Shown piece by piece: positions 15,078-23,164 of a DNA stretch of 55,302 bases (position 1 is its first letter; each line of letters opens with the position of its first letter). The stretch lies in contig JBFXDI010000007.1 of assembly GCA_050181295.1 (NCBI GenBank), positions 1-55,302 on the forward strand. Direction: 5' to 3'. The notes below the pieces were generated by a model. That model searched no databases, was not told the DNA's origin, and saw only the letters and a list, made by a program, of their open reading frames with translations. Made by a program: the position numbers and the translations under genes. This stretch comes from JBFXDI01 sp050181295. GTDB lineage: Bacteria; Pseudomonadota; Alphaproteobacteria; Rhizobiales; Aestuariivirgaceae.

Positions 15078-16280
15078 ATGCTGAAGAAGACCAACCCGCT
15101 ATCGGCGCCCGAGGCCTGGGGCGAGGCGACGAAGCTCGTCAGGGGCGGGATCGACCGCACCCATCACGGCGAGACGGCCGAGGCGCTCTATCTCACCTCG
15201 GGCTTCGTCTACGACGAGCCCGAGACGGCCGAGAAGCGCTTTGCCGGCGAGGACGACGGCTACGTCTATGGCCGCTATGGCAATCCGACCGTCACGATGT
15301 TCGAGGAGCGCTTGCGGCTGCTTGAGGGAGCGGAAGCCTGCTACGGCGTCGCGAGCGGCATGGCGGCGGTCTGGAGCGCGCTCGCCTGCCAGCTCAAGGC
15401 CGGCGACCATATCGTGTCGGCGCGGGCGCTCTTCGGTTCCTGCTACCAGATCGTGACGAATATCCTGCCCCGCTTCGGTATCACCTCGACGCTGGTCGAC
15501 GGTCACGATCTCGACCAGTGGAAGGCGGCCGTGCGACCGGAGACGAAGGTCTTCTTCCTGGAGACGCCCTCCAACCCCATGCTCGATCTCGCGGACATGG
15601 CGGCCGTGGCCGAGATCGCGAGGGGCGCCGGCGCGAAGGTCGTGGTCGACAATATCTTCGCCACGCCCATCCTGCAGAAGCCGCTCGAGTTCGGCGCCGA
15701 CGTCGTGGTCTATTCGGGCACCAAGCATATCGACGGCCAGGGCCGGGTGCTGGGCGGCGCGGTGATGTCGACCAAGGCGTTCAAGGAGGAGCTTCTGAAA
15801 CCCTTCCTCCGCCACACCGGTCCCTCGCTCGCCCCGTTCAATGCCTGGGTGCTATTGAAGGGTCTCGAGACGCTGAAGCTTCGCGTGCTGGCGCAATGCG
15901 AGGCGGCGGCCGGAATCGCCGACGCGCTCCAGCATCTCACGGGTGTCCGGCGCGTGATCTATCCGTTCCTCGACAGCCATCCGCAGGCGGCGCTCGCCCG
16001 CCGGCAGATGCGCGCCGGCGGCACGCTTGTCACCTTCGAGGTCGAGGGCGGCAAGGCGAAAGCCTTCGACGTGCTGCGCCATCTCTCGATCATCGACATC
16101 TCCAACAATCTCGGCGACGCCAAGTCGCTGATGACCCATCCGGCGACGACCACCCATCGCAATATCGGGCCCGAGGCGCGGGCCTCCATGGGGCTGACGG
16201 ACGGGATGATCCGCCTGTCGGTCGGCCTGGAAGAGGCGGACGACCTGATTGCCGACCTGAAGCAGGCCATCGCGCGCTAG
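15078..16280 (+). CDS. metZ: O-succinylhomoserine sulfhydrylase
   Basis: The 400-residue PLP enzyme of the Cys/Met metabolism family starts MLKKTNPLSAPEAWGEATKLVRGG. It has YGRYGNPTVTMFEERL, ASGMAAVWSAL, VDNIFATP, and the PLP lysine in YSGTKHIDGQGRVLGG (Lys216). THHGETAEALYLTSGF and the C-terminal GLTDGMIRLSVGLE fit MetZ better than MetB or MetC. The reaction is O-succinylhomoserine plus sulfide to homocysteine, the direct-sulfhydrylation route to methionine. The ATG at 15078 is preferred; an in-frame GTG at 15060 lies at the end of the repeat. It is probably cotranscribed with the rhodanese gene. Confidence 0.93.
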   Translation: MLKKTNPLSAPEAWGEATKLVRGGIDRTHHGETAEALYLTSGFVYDEPETAEKRFAGEDDGYVYGRYGNPTVTMFEERLRLLEGAEACYGVASGMAAVWSALACQLKAGDHIVSARALFGSCYQIVTNILPRFGITSTLVDGHDLDQWKAAVRPETKVFFLETPSNPMLDLADMAAVAEIARGAGAKVVVDNIFATPILQKPLEFGADVVVYSGTKHIDGQGRVLGGAVMSTKAFKEELLKPFLRHTGPSLAPFNAWVLLKGLETLKLRVLAQCEAAAGIADALQHLTGVRRVIYPFLDSHPQAALARRQMRAGGTLVTFEVEGGKAKAFDVLRHLSIIDISNNLGDAKSLMTHPATTTHRNIGPEARASMGLTDGMIRLSVGLEEADDLIADLKQAIAR

Positions 16281-16281
16281 T

Positions 16282-16375
16282 AGAGCGGTTTGGTCTGTCT
16301 GGATCAGGTGATCACCGCTCATTCCCGCGCAAGCGGGGACGAGCGGAAATTTTCAACCTGATCGGATAGCGCTCT
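16282..16375. repeat. Nested inverted-repeat element (about 94 bp)
   Basis: Three nested arms are visible: AGAGCG at the left end with CGCTCT at the right end; ATCAGGT with ACCTGAT inside; and a central hairpin CCGCTC-a-TTCCCGC / GCGGGGA-c-GAGCGG closed by GCAA. It starts 2 bp after the metZ stop. I recognise it as a family dispersed in Rhizobiales intergenic regions. The central hairpin could stop transcription between metZ and the patatin gene. No other copy is in this window. Confidence 0.8.
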
Positions 16376-16432
16376 AACCTGGCGCGACGACCCGCCGCAA
16401 CCCTGCCTTTCCCACATTTCATTGGCTTTTTG

Positions 16433-16465
16433 TGCTGCAAGGCACCATTTTGCTGCATAGCAGCA
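16433..16465. promoter_or_regulatory. TGC-rich palindrome, candidate PhaR operator
   Basis: TGCTGCATAGCAGCA (16451-16465) has perfect 6-bp arms around ATA, and a weaker TGCTGCAAGGCA lies at 16433-16444. TGC/GCA-rich palindromes are the known target type of PhaR, the repressor of phasin and PHB genes. The site sits 20-50 bp before a patatin gene followed by 3-hydroxybutyrate dehydrogenase, which fits. The link is inferred from motif and context. Confidence 0.5.
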
Positions 16466-16485
16466 TCATCGGAGCGATCGGCAGC

Positions 16486-17598
16486 ATGGCGGACACGCGC
16501 GACGAGAAGCGGGTGCTGGTGCTTCAGGGCGGGGGCGCCCTCGGCGCCTATCAGGCCGGCGCCTACGAGGTGCTGTTCGACCAGGGACTCGAACCGGAAT
16601 GGATCGCCGGCATCTCGATCGGCGCCGTCAACGGCGCCATCATGGCCGGCAACCCGCCCGAGCGGCGGATCGAAAGCCTGCGCGCCTTCTGGGAGAAGGT
16701 CTCTTCCGGACTCCAGGGCTGGTCCCTCATTCCGGGAAACGAGGGCCGCTCGCTCTTCAACGACGCCAGCGCCTGGTTCGCCATCCTCTACGGCATACCG
16801 GGCTTCTTCAGCCCCCGCTTTCCCCCGCCCACCATGTCCGTGCCCGGCACGGCCGGCGCACTGAGCTTCTATGAGGCCGAGCCGCTGAGAGGCACGCTCG
16901 AGGAATTCGTCGACTTCGACTACCTGAACGAAAAGGGCCCCAGGCTTTCGGTCGGCGCCGTCGGTGTCGAGAGCGGCAACTTCGCCTATTTCGACAGCAC
17001 CAGGATCCGCATCGGGCCTGAGCACATCATGGCAAGCGGCGCGCTTCCGCCCGGCCTGCCGCCGGTCGTCATCGACGGCGAGGCCTTCTGGGACGGCGGC
17101 ATCGTCTCCAACACGCCGCTCCAGTACGTGATGGACTATGAACGACCGCGCGAGGACCTGTGCATCTTCCAGCTCGACCTCTTCTCCTCGAAGGGGCTGA
17201 TGCCGAAGACCATCTTCGACGTTGCCGAGCGCGAGAAGGAGATCCGCTATTCGAGCCGGACGCGCCAGAACACCAACATGCAGAAGGAACTGCGCACGCT
17301 CCGCAAGGCGGCGCGCGAGGTTCTGGAGAAGCTGCCGCCCAAGCTCGCCGGCAGCAGCGAGGCGAAGCGGCTGGAGCGGCTGGCGGGCGAGCACTGCCAT
17401 TCCGCGGTCACCGTCGTGCACCTCATCTATCGCACCAACGCCTTCGCCACCCACGCCAAGGACTACGAGTTCTCGCGCCTCAGCATCGAGGAGCACTGGC
17501 AGGCCGGCGGCCGGGACGTCCGCAACACGCTTGAGAACCCGGCCTGGCTCCATCGCAAGCGCCCTTCGGAAGGCATCCTGACGCTGGACCTGGCCTGA
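16486..17598 (+). CDS. Patatin-like phospholipase (DUF3734 type)
   Basis: A 370-residue patatin-fold protein. It has the oxyanion loop GGGALGAYQAGAYE (residues 15-28), the nucleophile Ser44 in GISIGAVNG, and the dyad Asp in AFWDGGIVSNTP. The C-terminal part (residues about 230-370, with SSRTRQNTNMQKELRTL and HLIYRTNAFATHAKDYEFS) is the DUF3734 region. Relatives hydrolyse lipids or polyesters. Its place directly before 3-hydroxybutyrate dehydrogenase suggests work on PHB granules or their lipids, but this is not shown. I chose the ATG at 16486. An upstream GTG at 16432 would place the TGC-rich operator inside the gene. Confidence 0.88.
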   Translation: MADTRDEKRVLVLQGGGALGAYQAGAYEVLFDQGLEPEWIAGISIGAVNGAIMAGNPPERRIESLRAFWEKVSSGLQGWSLIPGNEGRSLFNDASAWFAILYGIPGFFSPRFPPPTMSVPGTAGALSFYEAEPLRGTLEEFVDFDYLNEKGPRLSVGAVGVESGNFAYFDSTRIRIGPEHIMASGALPPGLPPVVIDGEAFWDGGIVSNTPLQYVMDYERPREDLCIFQLDLFSSKGLMPKTIFDVAEREKEIRYSSRTRQNTNMQKELRTLRKAAREVLEKLPPKLAGSSEAKRLERLAGEHCHSAVTVVHLIYRTNAFATHAKDYEFSRLSIEEHWQAGGRDVRNTLENPAWLHRKRPSEGILTLDLA

Positions 17599-17647
17599 AG
17601 GCCGTCGCGTCGATCACGGCATACACCACACGGAAGGAAGGTCAGCC

Positions 17648-18421
17648 ATGAAGCTCAAGGACAAGGTCGCCATCGTCACCGGCGCGGCAAGCGGCATCGG
17701 CCACGGCATCGCGAAGCGCTTCGCGGCCGAAGGCGCGCGCGTCGCCATTGCTGACATCAAGCTCGACGCGGCCGAGGCCGCGGCAAAGGAGATATCGAAG
17801 AAGAACGCCATGGCGGTCGCCATGGACGTGACGAACGAGGACGCCGTGAACGCCGGCGTCGCCGAGGTGGTGAAGCGCTGGGGCACGGTCGATATCCTCG
17901 TCTCCAATGCCGGCGTCCAGATCGTGCATCCGCTGGAGGAGTTTCCCTTCGCCGAGTGGAAGAAGATGCTGGCCATCCACCTCGACGGCGCCTTCCTCAC
18001 CTCGAAGGCCTGCCTGCCGCATATGTACAGGCAGAAGTCCGGCAGCCTCGTCTTCATGGGCTCCGTGCATTCGAAGGAGGCTTCGCCCCTGAAGTCCGCC
18101 TATGTCACCGCCAAGCACGGGCTCCTGGGCCTCGCCCGCGTGCTCTCCAAGGAAGGCGCCGAGCACGGCGTGCGCGCCAACGTCATTTGCCCAGGCTTCG
18201 TGAAGACGCCGCTGGTCGAGAAGCAGATCCCCGAGCAGGCGAAGGATCTCGGCATCTCCGAGAAGGAGGTGGTCGAGAAGATCATGCTCGGCGGCACCGT
18301 CGACAAGGAATTCACGACCATCGAGGACGTGGCCGAGGTCGCGCTTCTCTTCGCAGGCTTCCCCACCAACGCGCTCACCGGCCAGTCGCTGGTCGTGAGC
18401 CACGGCTGGTACATGAACTGA
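17648..18421 (+). CDS. bdhA: 3-hydroxybutyrate dehydrogenase
   Basis: This 257-residue short-chain dehydrogenase has TGAASGIGHGIA (residues 11-22), SNAG at 86-89, and the catalytic Ser139, Tyr152 and Lys156 in FMGSVHSKEASPLKSAYVTAKHG. The features HSKEASPLKSAYV, VICPGFVKTPLVEKQIPEQAK and the C-terminal LVVSHGWYMN are those of BdhA. It interconverts 3-hydroxybutyrate and acetoacetate with NAD and is used when PHB is broken down. GGAAGGAAGG lies before the ATG. It follows the patatin gene by 49 bp in the same direction. Confidence 0.92.
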   Translation: MKLKDKVAIVTGAASGIGHGIAKRFAAEGARVAIADIKLDAAEAAAKEISKKNAMAVAMDVTNEDAVNAGVAEVVKRWGTVDILVSNAGVQIVHPLEEFPFAEWKKMLAIHLDGAFLTSKACLPHMYRQKSGSLVFMGSVHSKEASPLKSAYVTAKHGLLGLARVLSKEGAEHGVRANVICPGFVKTPLVEKQIPEQAKDLGISEKEVVEKIMLGGTVDKEFTTIEDVAEVALLFAGFPTNALTGQSLVVSHGWYMN

Positions 18422-18456
18422 TGCTGGAGGGGCGGCGCCCCCGCCGCCCAACACAA

Positions 18457-18476
18457 GGTGCGCGAGGGCGCGCACC
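18457..18476. terminator. Stem-loop between convergent bdhA and cobD
   Basis: GGTGCGCG and CGCGCACC form a perfect 8-bp stem around AGGG. It may be embedded in a larger fold through the GGAGG near 18426 and CCTCC at 18476-18480. It sits between the ends of two convergent genes, where a two-way stop is expected. There is no T run on either side. Confidence 0.5.
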
Positions 18477-18487
18477 CTCCGACGAGT

Positions 18488-19456
18488 CTACAGCCACATC
18501 CAGAGGAGGCCTGCGACCGCCAGCGCCTCGACCATGAGCGCCAGCAGCGTGAGCATGCGCCCGTAGAGCGCGAGCCCGCGCCGAATATCCTGCTGATCGA
18601 GCGTTTCCCCGCCGTCGCCCAGCCACGGCAGCTCCGCCACCTGGCCTCCGTAGCTGCGGGGACCGCCAAGCCGGAGTCCGAGCGCGCCCGCCATGGCGGC
18701 TTCCGGCCAGCCGGCATTGGGCGAGGCATGCTTGCCCGCGTCACGCCGCATGATCGCGAGCACGTTCCTGGTAGCGGGCCAGGCGGCGAGCCCGTAGAGC
18801 AGCCCCGAGAGCCTGGAGCCCGGCAGGTTCACCAAGTCGTCGAGCCGCGCCGCTGCCCAGCCGAAGGCACGGTAGCGCTCGGACCTGTGGCCGATCATGC
18901 TGTCGGCGGTGTTGATGGCCTTGTAGAGCGCGATGCCCGGCAGGCCGAGGAGCACGAGCCACAGGGCCGGCGCCACGACACCGTCGGAAGAATTCTCGGC
19001 GAGGCTCTCGATGGCGGCCCGAGACACGCCGGAGGCATCGAGCTCTTGAGGGTCGCGCCCCACGATCATGGAAACTGCCCGCCGGCCCTCCGCCAGTCCC
19101 TGATCGAGCCCGTCCGCGACCGCCTCCACATGCTGCTTCAGGCTCTTCTGGGCGAGAAGCGTCGTCGCGAGCAGCGCTTCGAGGACCCAGCCCCAGAAGA
19201 AGAGCCGGCAGGCGATGGCGATGGGGACGGTCACGGCGGCGACAACCGCTAGCACGAGGCCCAGCGCCAGCACGCCGCGCAGGCGACGCGAGGGGTCGGT
19301 GCGGGCCGGGTCGTTGAGGCGTGCGTCCAGCGCGCCGATCATCCGGCCGATCCACTGCACCGGATGCCCGGCGCACGCCTGGAGCCACCTGGGATAGCCC
19401 GTCACCCGCTCGATCACGAGCGCGGCAAAGGCGATGAGCGGCGTCAGCGGCGACAT
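18488..19456 (-). CDS. cobD: Adenosylcobinamide-phosphate synthase CobD/CbiB
   Basis: A 322-residue membrane protein with CobD motifs: HPVQWIGRMIGALDARLN, the conserved VGRDPQELDASGVSRAAIESLAENSSDGVVAP, and LPGIALYKAINTADSMIGHRSERYRAFGW, and PNAGWPEAAMAGALGLRLGG near the end. It joins the aminopropanol arm to adenosylcobyric acid at the inner membrane. It starts 3 bp after the cobQ stop on the same strand and closes the cobA-cobB-cobQ-cobD chain. Confidence 0.93.
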   Translation of the reverse strand: MSPLTPLIAFAALVIERVTGYPRWLQACAGHPVQWIGRMIGALDARLNDPARTDPSRRLRGVLALGLVLAVVAAVTVPIAIACRLFFWGWVLEALLATTLLAQKSLKQHVEAVADGLDQGLAEGRRAVSMIVGRDPQELDASGVSRAAIESLAENSSDGVVAPALWLVLLGLPGIALYKAINTADSMIGHRSERYRAFGWAAARLDDLVNLPGSRLSGLLYGLAAWPATRNVLAIMRRDAGKHASPNAGWPEAAMAGALGLRLGGPRSYGGQVAELPWLGDGGETLDQQDIRRGLALYGRMLTLLALMVEALAVAGLLWMWL

Positions 19457-19459
19457 ACT

Positions 19460-20926
19460 TCAGCCGACGGGCTCCGCCAGCGCCAGCAGCCGGTCGATGT
19501 CGAGATGGGCGGCGAGGTGATCCGCCAGCCGGTCGAGCGTGCCGTCGACAACATCGGCGAAATTGAAGTTCCCCGCCGCCACGTCCAACGAACTGAGGAA
19601 GCGCCGGCGGAATCCATCGGAGACTAGGCAGCCATGGAGATAGGTGCCGGCGACGCGGCCGTCCGCGCTCACCGCCCCGTCCGACCGGCCCCCGATGGTG
19701 GCGAAGGGACGCGCCAGTCCAGGACCCGTGGTGGCGCCCACATGGATCTCGTAGCCGCTCAAGGATTCGCCGCTCGCGACATGACGCGCCGAAACGTTGG
19801 TGAGCGTCTTGTCCGGCGCGAGCGTCGTCTCGACGTCGAGAAGCCCCAACCCTTCGACGGACTCCGGCGGACCTTCGATGCCTTCAGGGTCGTGAATGCG
19901 GCGGCCGAGCATCTGGTAGCCGCCGCACAGCCCCAGCACATGCCCGCCGCGCCGCACGTGCGCGAGGAGGTCGGTGTCCCACCCTTGCGCGCGGAAGAAG
20001 GCCAGATCGGCGATGGTGGCCTTGGAGCCGGGCAGCACCACGAGCCTTGCCTCCGCCGGCAGCGGTTCCCCTGCCCCGATGAAGGCCACCCGGACCTGAG
20101 GCTCGAGCCGCAGGGGATCGAGGTCGTCGAAGTTGGCGATGCGCGGCAGCCTCGGCACCGCCACCAGCACATCGCCGCCGTCCTCCGCCACCGCGTGTTC
20201 GAGCGCCACCGCGTCCTCGGCGGGAAGACGCGTGGCGTCCGGAAAATGCGGCACGACACCCAGGCACGGCCTGCCCGTGCGCTGCTCCAGGAAACGCACG
20301 CCGTCGTCGAACAGCGAAACGTCGCCGTGGAACTTGTTGACGAGGAATGCCTTGAGCCGCCCGGCATCCTCTTGTGTCATCACCTCGAAGGTGCCGACGA
20401 TCGAGGCGATGACGCCGCCGCGATGGATGTCTGCGACGAGCACCACGGGCACGCCCGAAGCCTCCGCGAAGCCCATGTTGGCGATGTCGCCCGTCCTGAG
20501 ATTGATCTCGGCCGGCGAGCCCGCGCCCTCGACCAGCACGAGATCGGCTTGCGTCCCGAGCCTGCGGTAGCTTTCGAGGATGGCGTCGAGGAAGCGGCCG
20601 CGCGTGTCCATGAAGTTGCGCGCCTTGAGCGAGCCCACCCGCTCGCCCCTGAGAATGATCTGCGCGCCGGTCGTGCTCTCGGGCTTGAGCAGCACCGGGT
20701 TCATATGAACGCTCGAGGGCACGCGCGCCGCCAGCGCCTGCAGGGCCTGCGCCCGGCCGATCTCGCCCCCGTCCGCCGTCACGGCGGCGTTGTTGGACAT
20801 GTTCTGCGGCTTGAAAGGCCGGACCTTTAGCCCGCGATTGGCGAAGAGCCGGCAGAGCCCGGCGACGATGAGCGATTTGCCGACGTCGGAGCCCGTGCCC
20901 TGGAACATGAGCGCCCGGGCGCTCAA
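19460..20926 (-). CDS. cobQ: Cobyric acid synthase
   Basis: The 488-residue protein has an N-terminal ATPase domain (ALMFQGTGSDVGKSLIVAGL, then RPFKPQNMSNNAA, then LVEGAGSPAEINL and VLVADIHRGGVIAS). A class I glutamine-amidotransferase domain follows with Cys in GLCGGYQMLG and a late His in TYLHG. It amidates adenosylcobyrinic acid a,c-diamide at four side chains using glutamine and ATP. I chose a TTG start at 20926, because it gives the standard N-terminus SARALMFQGTG and overlaps the cobB stop (TTGA), a coupling arrangement. An ATG at 20908 would cut into the first strand. The length is right for the family (about 485). Confidence 0.93.
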   Translation of the reverse strand: MSARALMFQGTGSDVGKSLIVAGLCRLFANRGLKVRPFKPQNMSNNAAVTADGGEIGRAQALQALAARVPSSVHMNPVLLKPESTTGAQIILRGERVGSLKARNFMDTRGRFLDAILESYRRLGTQADLVLVEGAGSPAEINLRTGDIANMGFAEASGVPVVLVADIHRGGVIASIVGTFEVMTQEDAGRLKAFLVNKFHGDVSLFDDGVRFLEQRTGRPCLGVVPHFPDATRLPAEDAVALEHAVAEDGGDVLVAVPRLPRIANFDDLDPLRLEPQVRVAFIGAGEPLPAEARLVVLPGSKATIADLAFFRAQGWDTDLLAHVRRGGHVLGLCGGYQMLGRRIHDPEGIEGPPESVEGLGLLDVETTLAPDKTLTNVSARHVASGESLSGYEIHVGATTGPGLARPFATIGGRSDGAVSADGRVAGTYLHGCLVSDGFRRRFLSSLDVAAGNFNFADVVDGTLDRLADHLAAHLDIDRLLALAEPVG

Positions 20927-22224
20927 GCGGCCTCCGCGTCGATGACGTGCAGGTAGGAGCCCATGACGCGCCCGCGCCTCAGGCCCTGCGGGCCCAGGGC
21001 ATCGCCCCTGGCATCCTGCACCTGCTCGAAGAGCGGCTGAGCCTCGCCGCTTCGGGCGACACCGGAATAGTGGAACTCGTGTCCGCGCAAGGTTGCCGGC
21101 AGCGGCAGCGCGCCGGCATGCGTCATGCGCCGGTAGCCGAGATTGAGCCTGCGCTCGGCGAAGGTCGTCTCGAGCGGCAGGAGCCCGGCCATCGCATGGC
21201 GCGCGCCGGACGCGTCGACCAGCCCCTCGCCCAGCACCATGAAGCCGCCGCACTCGCCGTAGAGGAGCGCGCCCCGCTCGGCGGACGCGGCGAGGCCTGC
21301 CTTAAAGCGGGTTGCCGCCGCGAGCGCGCCGCCATGGAGTTCCGGATATCCGCCGGGCAGGAACACCGCATCGGCCGTCGCGTCGGGCGCCTCGTCGACG
21401 AGCGGCGAGAACGGAAGGAGTTCGGCACCGGCCGCGCGCCAGCCCGCGAGGAAATGCGGATAGGCGAACGCAAAGGCCTGGTCCGAGGCGACGGCGATCC
21501 GCTGGCCGAGCGGCGGCAGTGGCTTTGTCGATCCGTGGGCGGATTTTGGCTTGCGGGTGATGGCAAGCAGCCGCTTCAGGTCCACGGATCGGGCCAGAAT
21601 CTCCGCGGCGCCCTTGATGAAAGCCTCAAGATCGGAATGCTCCTCCGCCTGCACGAGCCCGAGATGCCGCGAGGGAAGGACCAGCGAGGCCTCGCGCGGC
21701 ATCGCGCCGAAGACGGCGACATTGGCTTCGCGGAGCGCAAAGCTCAGCATGTCGGCGTGACGGGGCGAGGTCACGCGGTTGAGGATCACCCCTTCCACCT
21801 CTACATCGTGCCGGAAGTCGGAGAAGCCGCGGGCGAGCGCCGCCACCGACTGCCCCTGCGCGCCCGCGTCGATCACCAGGACGACCGGCAGCCCGAGCGC
21901 GGCGGCGACGTCCGCCGTGGAGCCCCGCGCCCCTACGGGACCGTCGAAGAGACCCATGACGCCCTCGACCACCACCAGATCGGCGTGTGCCCCGAGATCC
22001 TCGAACAGGCGGCTCACGAAGGCCGGCCGCATGGCCCAGGGGTCGAGGTTGAAGCATGGCTTGCCGCTCGCGACCGCATGGAAGCGCGGATCGATGTAGT
22101 CGGGTCCGACCTTGGCAGTCGCGACCTTTTTCCCTTGCGCGCGCGCAGCAGCCGCCAGCGCCGTCGTGACCACCGTCTTGCCCGAGCCCGTCGCCGGCGC
22201 GGCGATCACGAGGCCGTCAGCCAA
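20923..22224 (-). CDS. cobB: Cobyrinic acid a,c-diamide synthase
   Basis: A 433-residue enzyme with the P-loop-like APATGSGKTVVTTAL at the start, GPDYIDPRFH, VVVEGVMGLFDG, VILNRV, and a glutamine-amidotransferase domain with Cys in YGECGGFMVLGEGL and His in RGHEFHYS. It amidates the a and c acetate groups of the corrin ring; in the aerobic pathway the substrate is hydrogenobyrinic acid. The start is TTG at 22224, overlapping the end of cobA by 8 bp. It gives a normal N-terminus (ADGLVIAAPATGSGKT). Two neighbouring genes both starting with TTG is unusual. Confidence 0.93.
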   Translation of the reverse strand: MADGLVIAAPATGSGKTVVTTALAAAARAQGKKVATAKVGPDYIDPRFHAVASGKPCFNLDPWAMRPAFVSRLFEDLGAHADLVVVEGVMGLFDGPVGARGSTADVAAALGLPVVLVIDAGAQGQSVAALARGFSDFRHDVEVEGVILNRVTSPRHADMLSFALREANVAVFGAMPREASLVLPSRHLGLVQAEEHSDLEAFIKGAAEILARSVDLKRLLAITRKPKSAHGSTKPLPPLGQRIAVASDQAFAFAYPHFLAGWRAAGAELLPFSPLVDEAPDATADAVFLPGGYPELHGGALAAATRFKAGLAASAERGALLYGECGGFMVLGEGLVDASGARHAMAGLLPLETTFAERRLNLGYRRMTHAGALPLPATLRGHEFHYSGVARSGEAQPLFEQVQDARGDALGPQGLRRGRVMGSYLHVIDAEAA

Positions 22225-23104
22225 TGGGATTCTCCCTCGCCCCGCCCGTGTACCAGTCGAGCGTCCGGCGCCAATCTTCCACGTGGCCCACCACCACGAT
22301 GGCCGGTGTGTCGGGCGTGTTGGCGTCGAGGAATGCGCCGACCTCGGCGAGCCGCGTCTCGAGCACGGCCTGGTAGGGCATGGTGGCGTTGGAGACGATC
22401 GTCACCGTATCGTCGCCCGCGCGGCCGCCCTGGATGAGCGCTGCGGCGATCTCGCGCAGATGCTTGACCGCCATGTACATGACGATGACCGGCGAGGCCG
22501 TCGCGACCGCCGACCAGTCCACATTGGCGGGCATGGCGCCGGTGGCGTCGTGGCCGGTGAGGAAGATCACCGAATGGTTGAGGTCGCGATGGGTCGACGG
22601 GATGCCGGCATAGGCAAGCCCGCCCACCCCGGCCGAGATGCCCGGCACGATCCGGAACGGCACGCCCGCCCGCGCCAGCGTCTGCGCCTCCTCCCCGCCG
22701 CGCCCGAAAATGAAGGGATCGCCCCCCTTCAGCCGCAGGACACGCTTGCCGCCGTGTGCAAGATCGATGAGCCGCAGCGAGATGTCGGGCTGCTTCGGAG
22801 AGGGCTTGCCGCCGCGTTTCCCCGCATATTCGAGCTCGGCTCCCGGCCGCACCCAGCGCAGGATATCCGGATTGACCAGCGCGTCGTAGACGACGACGTC
22901 GCAGGATTGCATCGCATGATAGGCGAGAAGCGAAAGGAGACCCGGCGCGCCGGGCCCGGCGCCCACCAGCCACACGCTGCCGGGCGCAAAGGGCGGGAAC
23001 GTCTCGGCATCGAGGCGCGCGAACCCGCTTCCCTCCGTCCAGTCGCGCACGCCTTGAGCCGGCGCCTTCGTCACATGCTTCTCCCGAGTCCTATCCGGCG
23101 GCAT
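22217..23104 (-). CDS. cobA: Uroporphyrinogen-III C-methyltransferase (SUMT)
   Basis: The protein contains the full SUMT fold: VWLVGAGPGAPGLLSLLA, the conserved DVVVYDALVNPDIL, RLKGGDPFIFGRGGEEAQTL, PGISAGVGGLAYAGIPSTHRDLNHSVIFLTGHD, and IVVVGHVEDWR near the C-terminus. It adds two methyl groups from SAM to uroporphyrinogen III to make precorrin-2, the branch point into corrins and siroheme. I list the ATG at 23104 (295 residues). A GTG at 23074 has a better Shine-Dalgarno (GGGAG) and is a good alternative (285 residues). The gene is divergent from cobK, about 60 bp away. Confidence 0.9.
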   Translation of the reverse strand: MPPDRTREKHVTKAPAQGVRDWTEGSGFARLDAETFPPFAPGSVWLVGAGPGAPGLLSLLAYHAMQSCDVVVYDALVNPDILRWVRPGAELEYAGKRGGKPSPKQPDISLRLIDLAHGGKRVLRLKGGDPFIFGRGGEEAQTLARAGVPFRIVPGISAGVGGLAYAGIPSTHRDLNHSVIFLTGHDATGAMPANVDWSAVATASPVIVMYMAVKHLREIAAALIQGGRAGDDTVTIVSNATMPYQAVLETRLAEVGAFLDANTPDTPAIVVVGHVEDWRRTLDWYTGGARENPIG

Positions 23105-23164
23105 ATTGAATCGTTCTCTCAGAGAGTTAGCCCCGGGAGCGAACAAATACTATAGAATCGCGCC

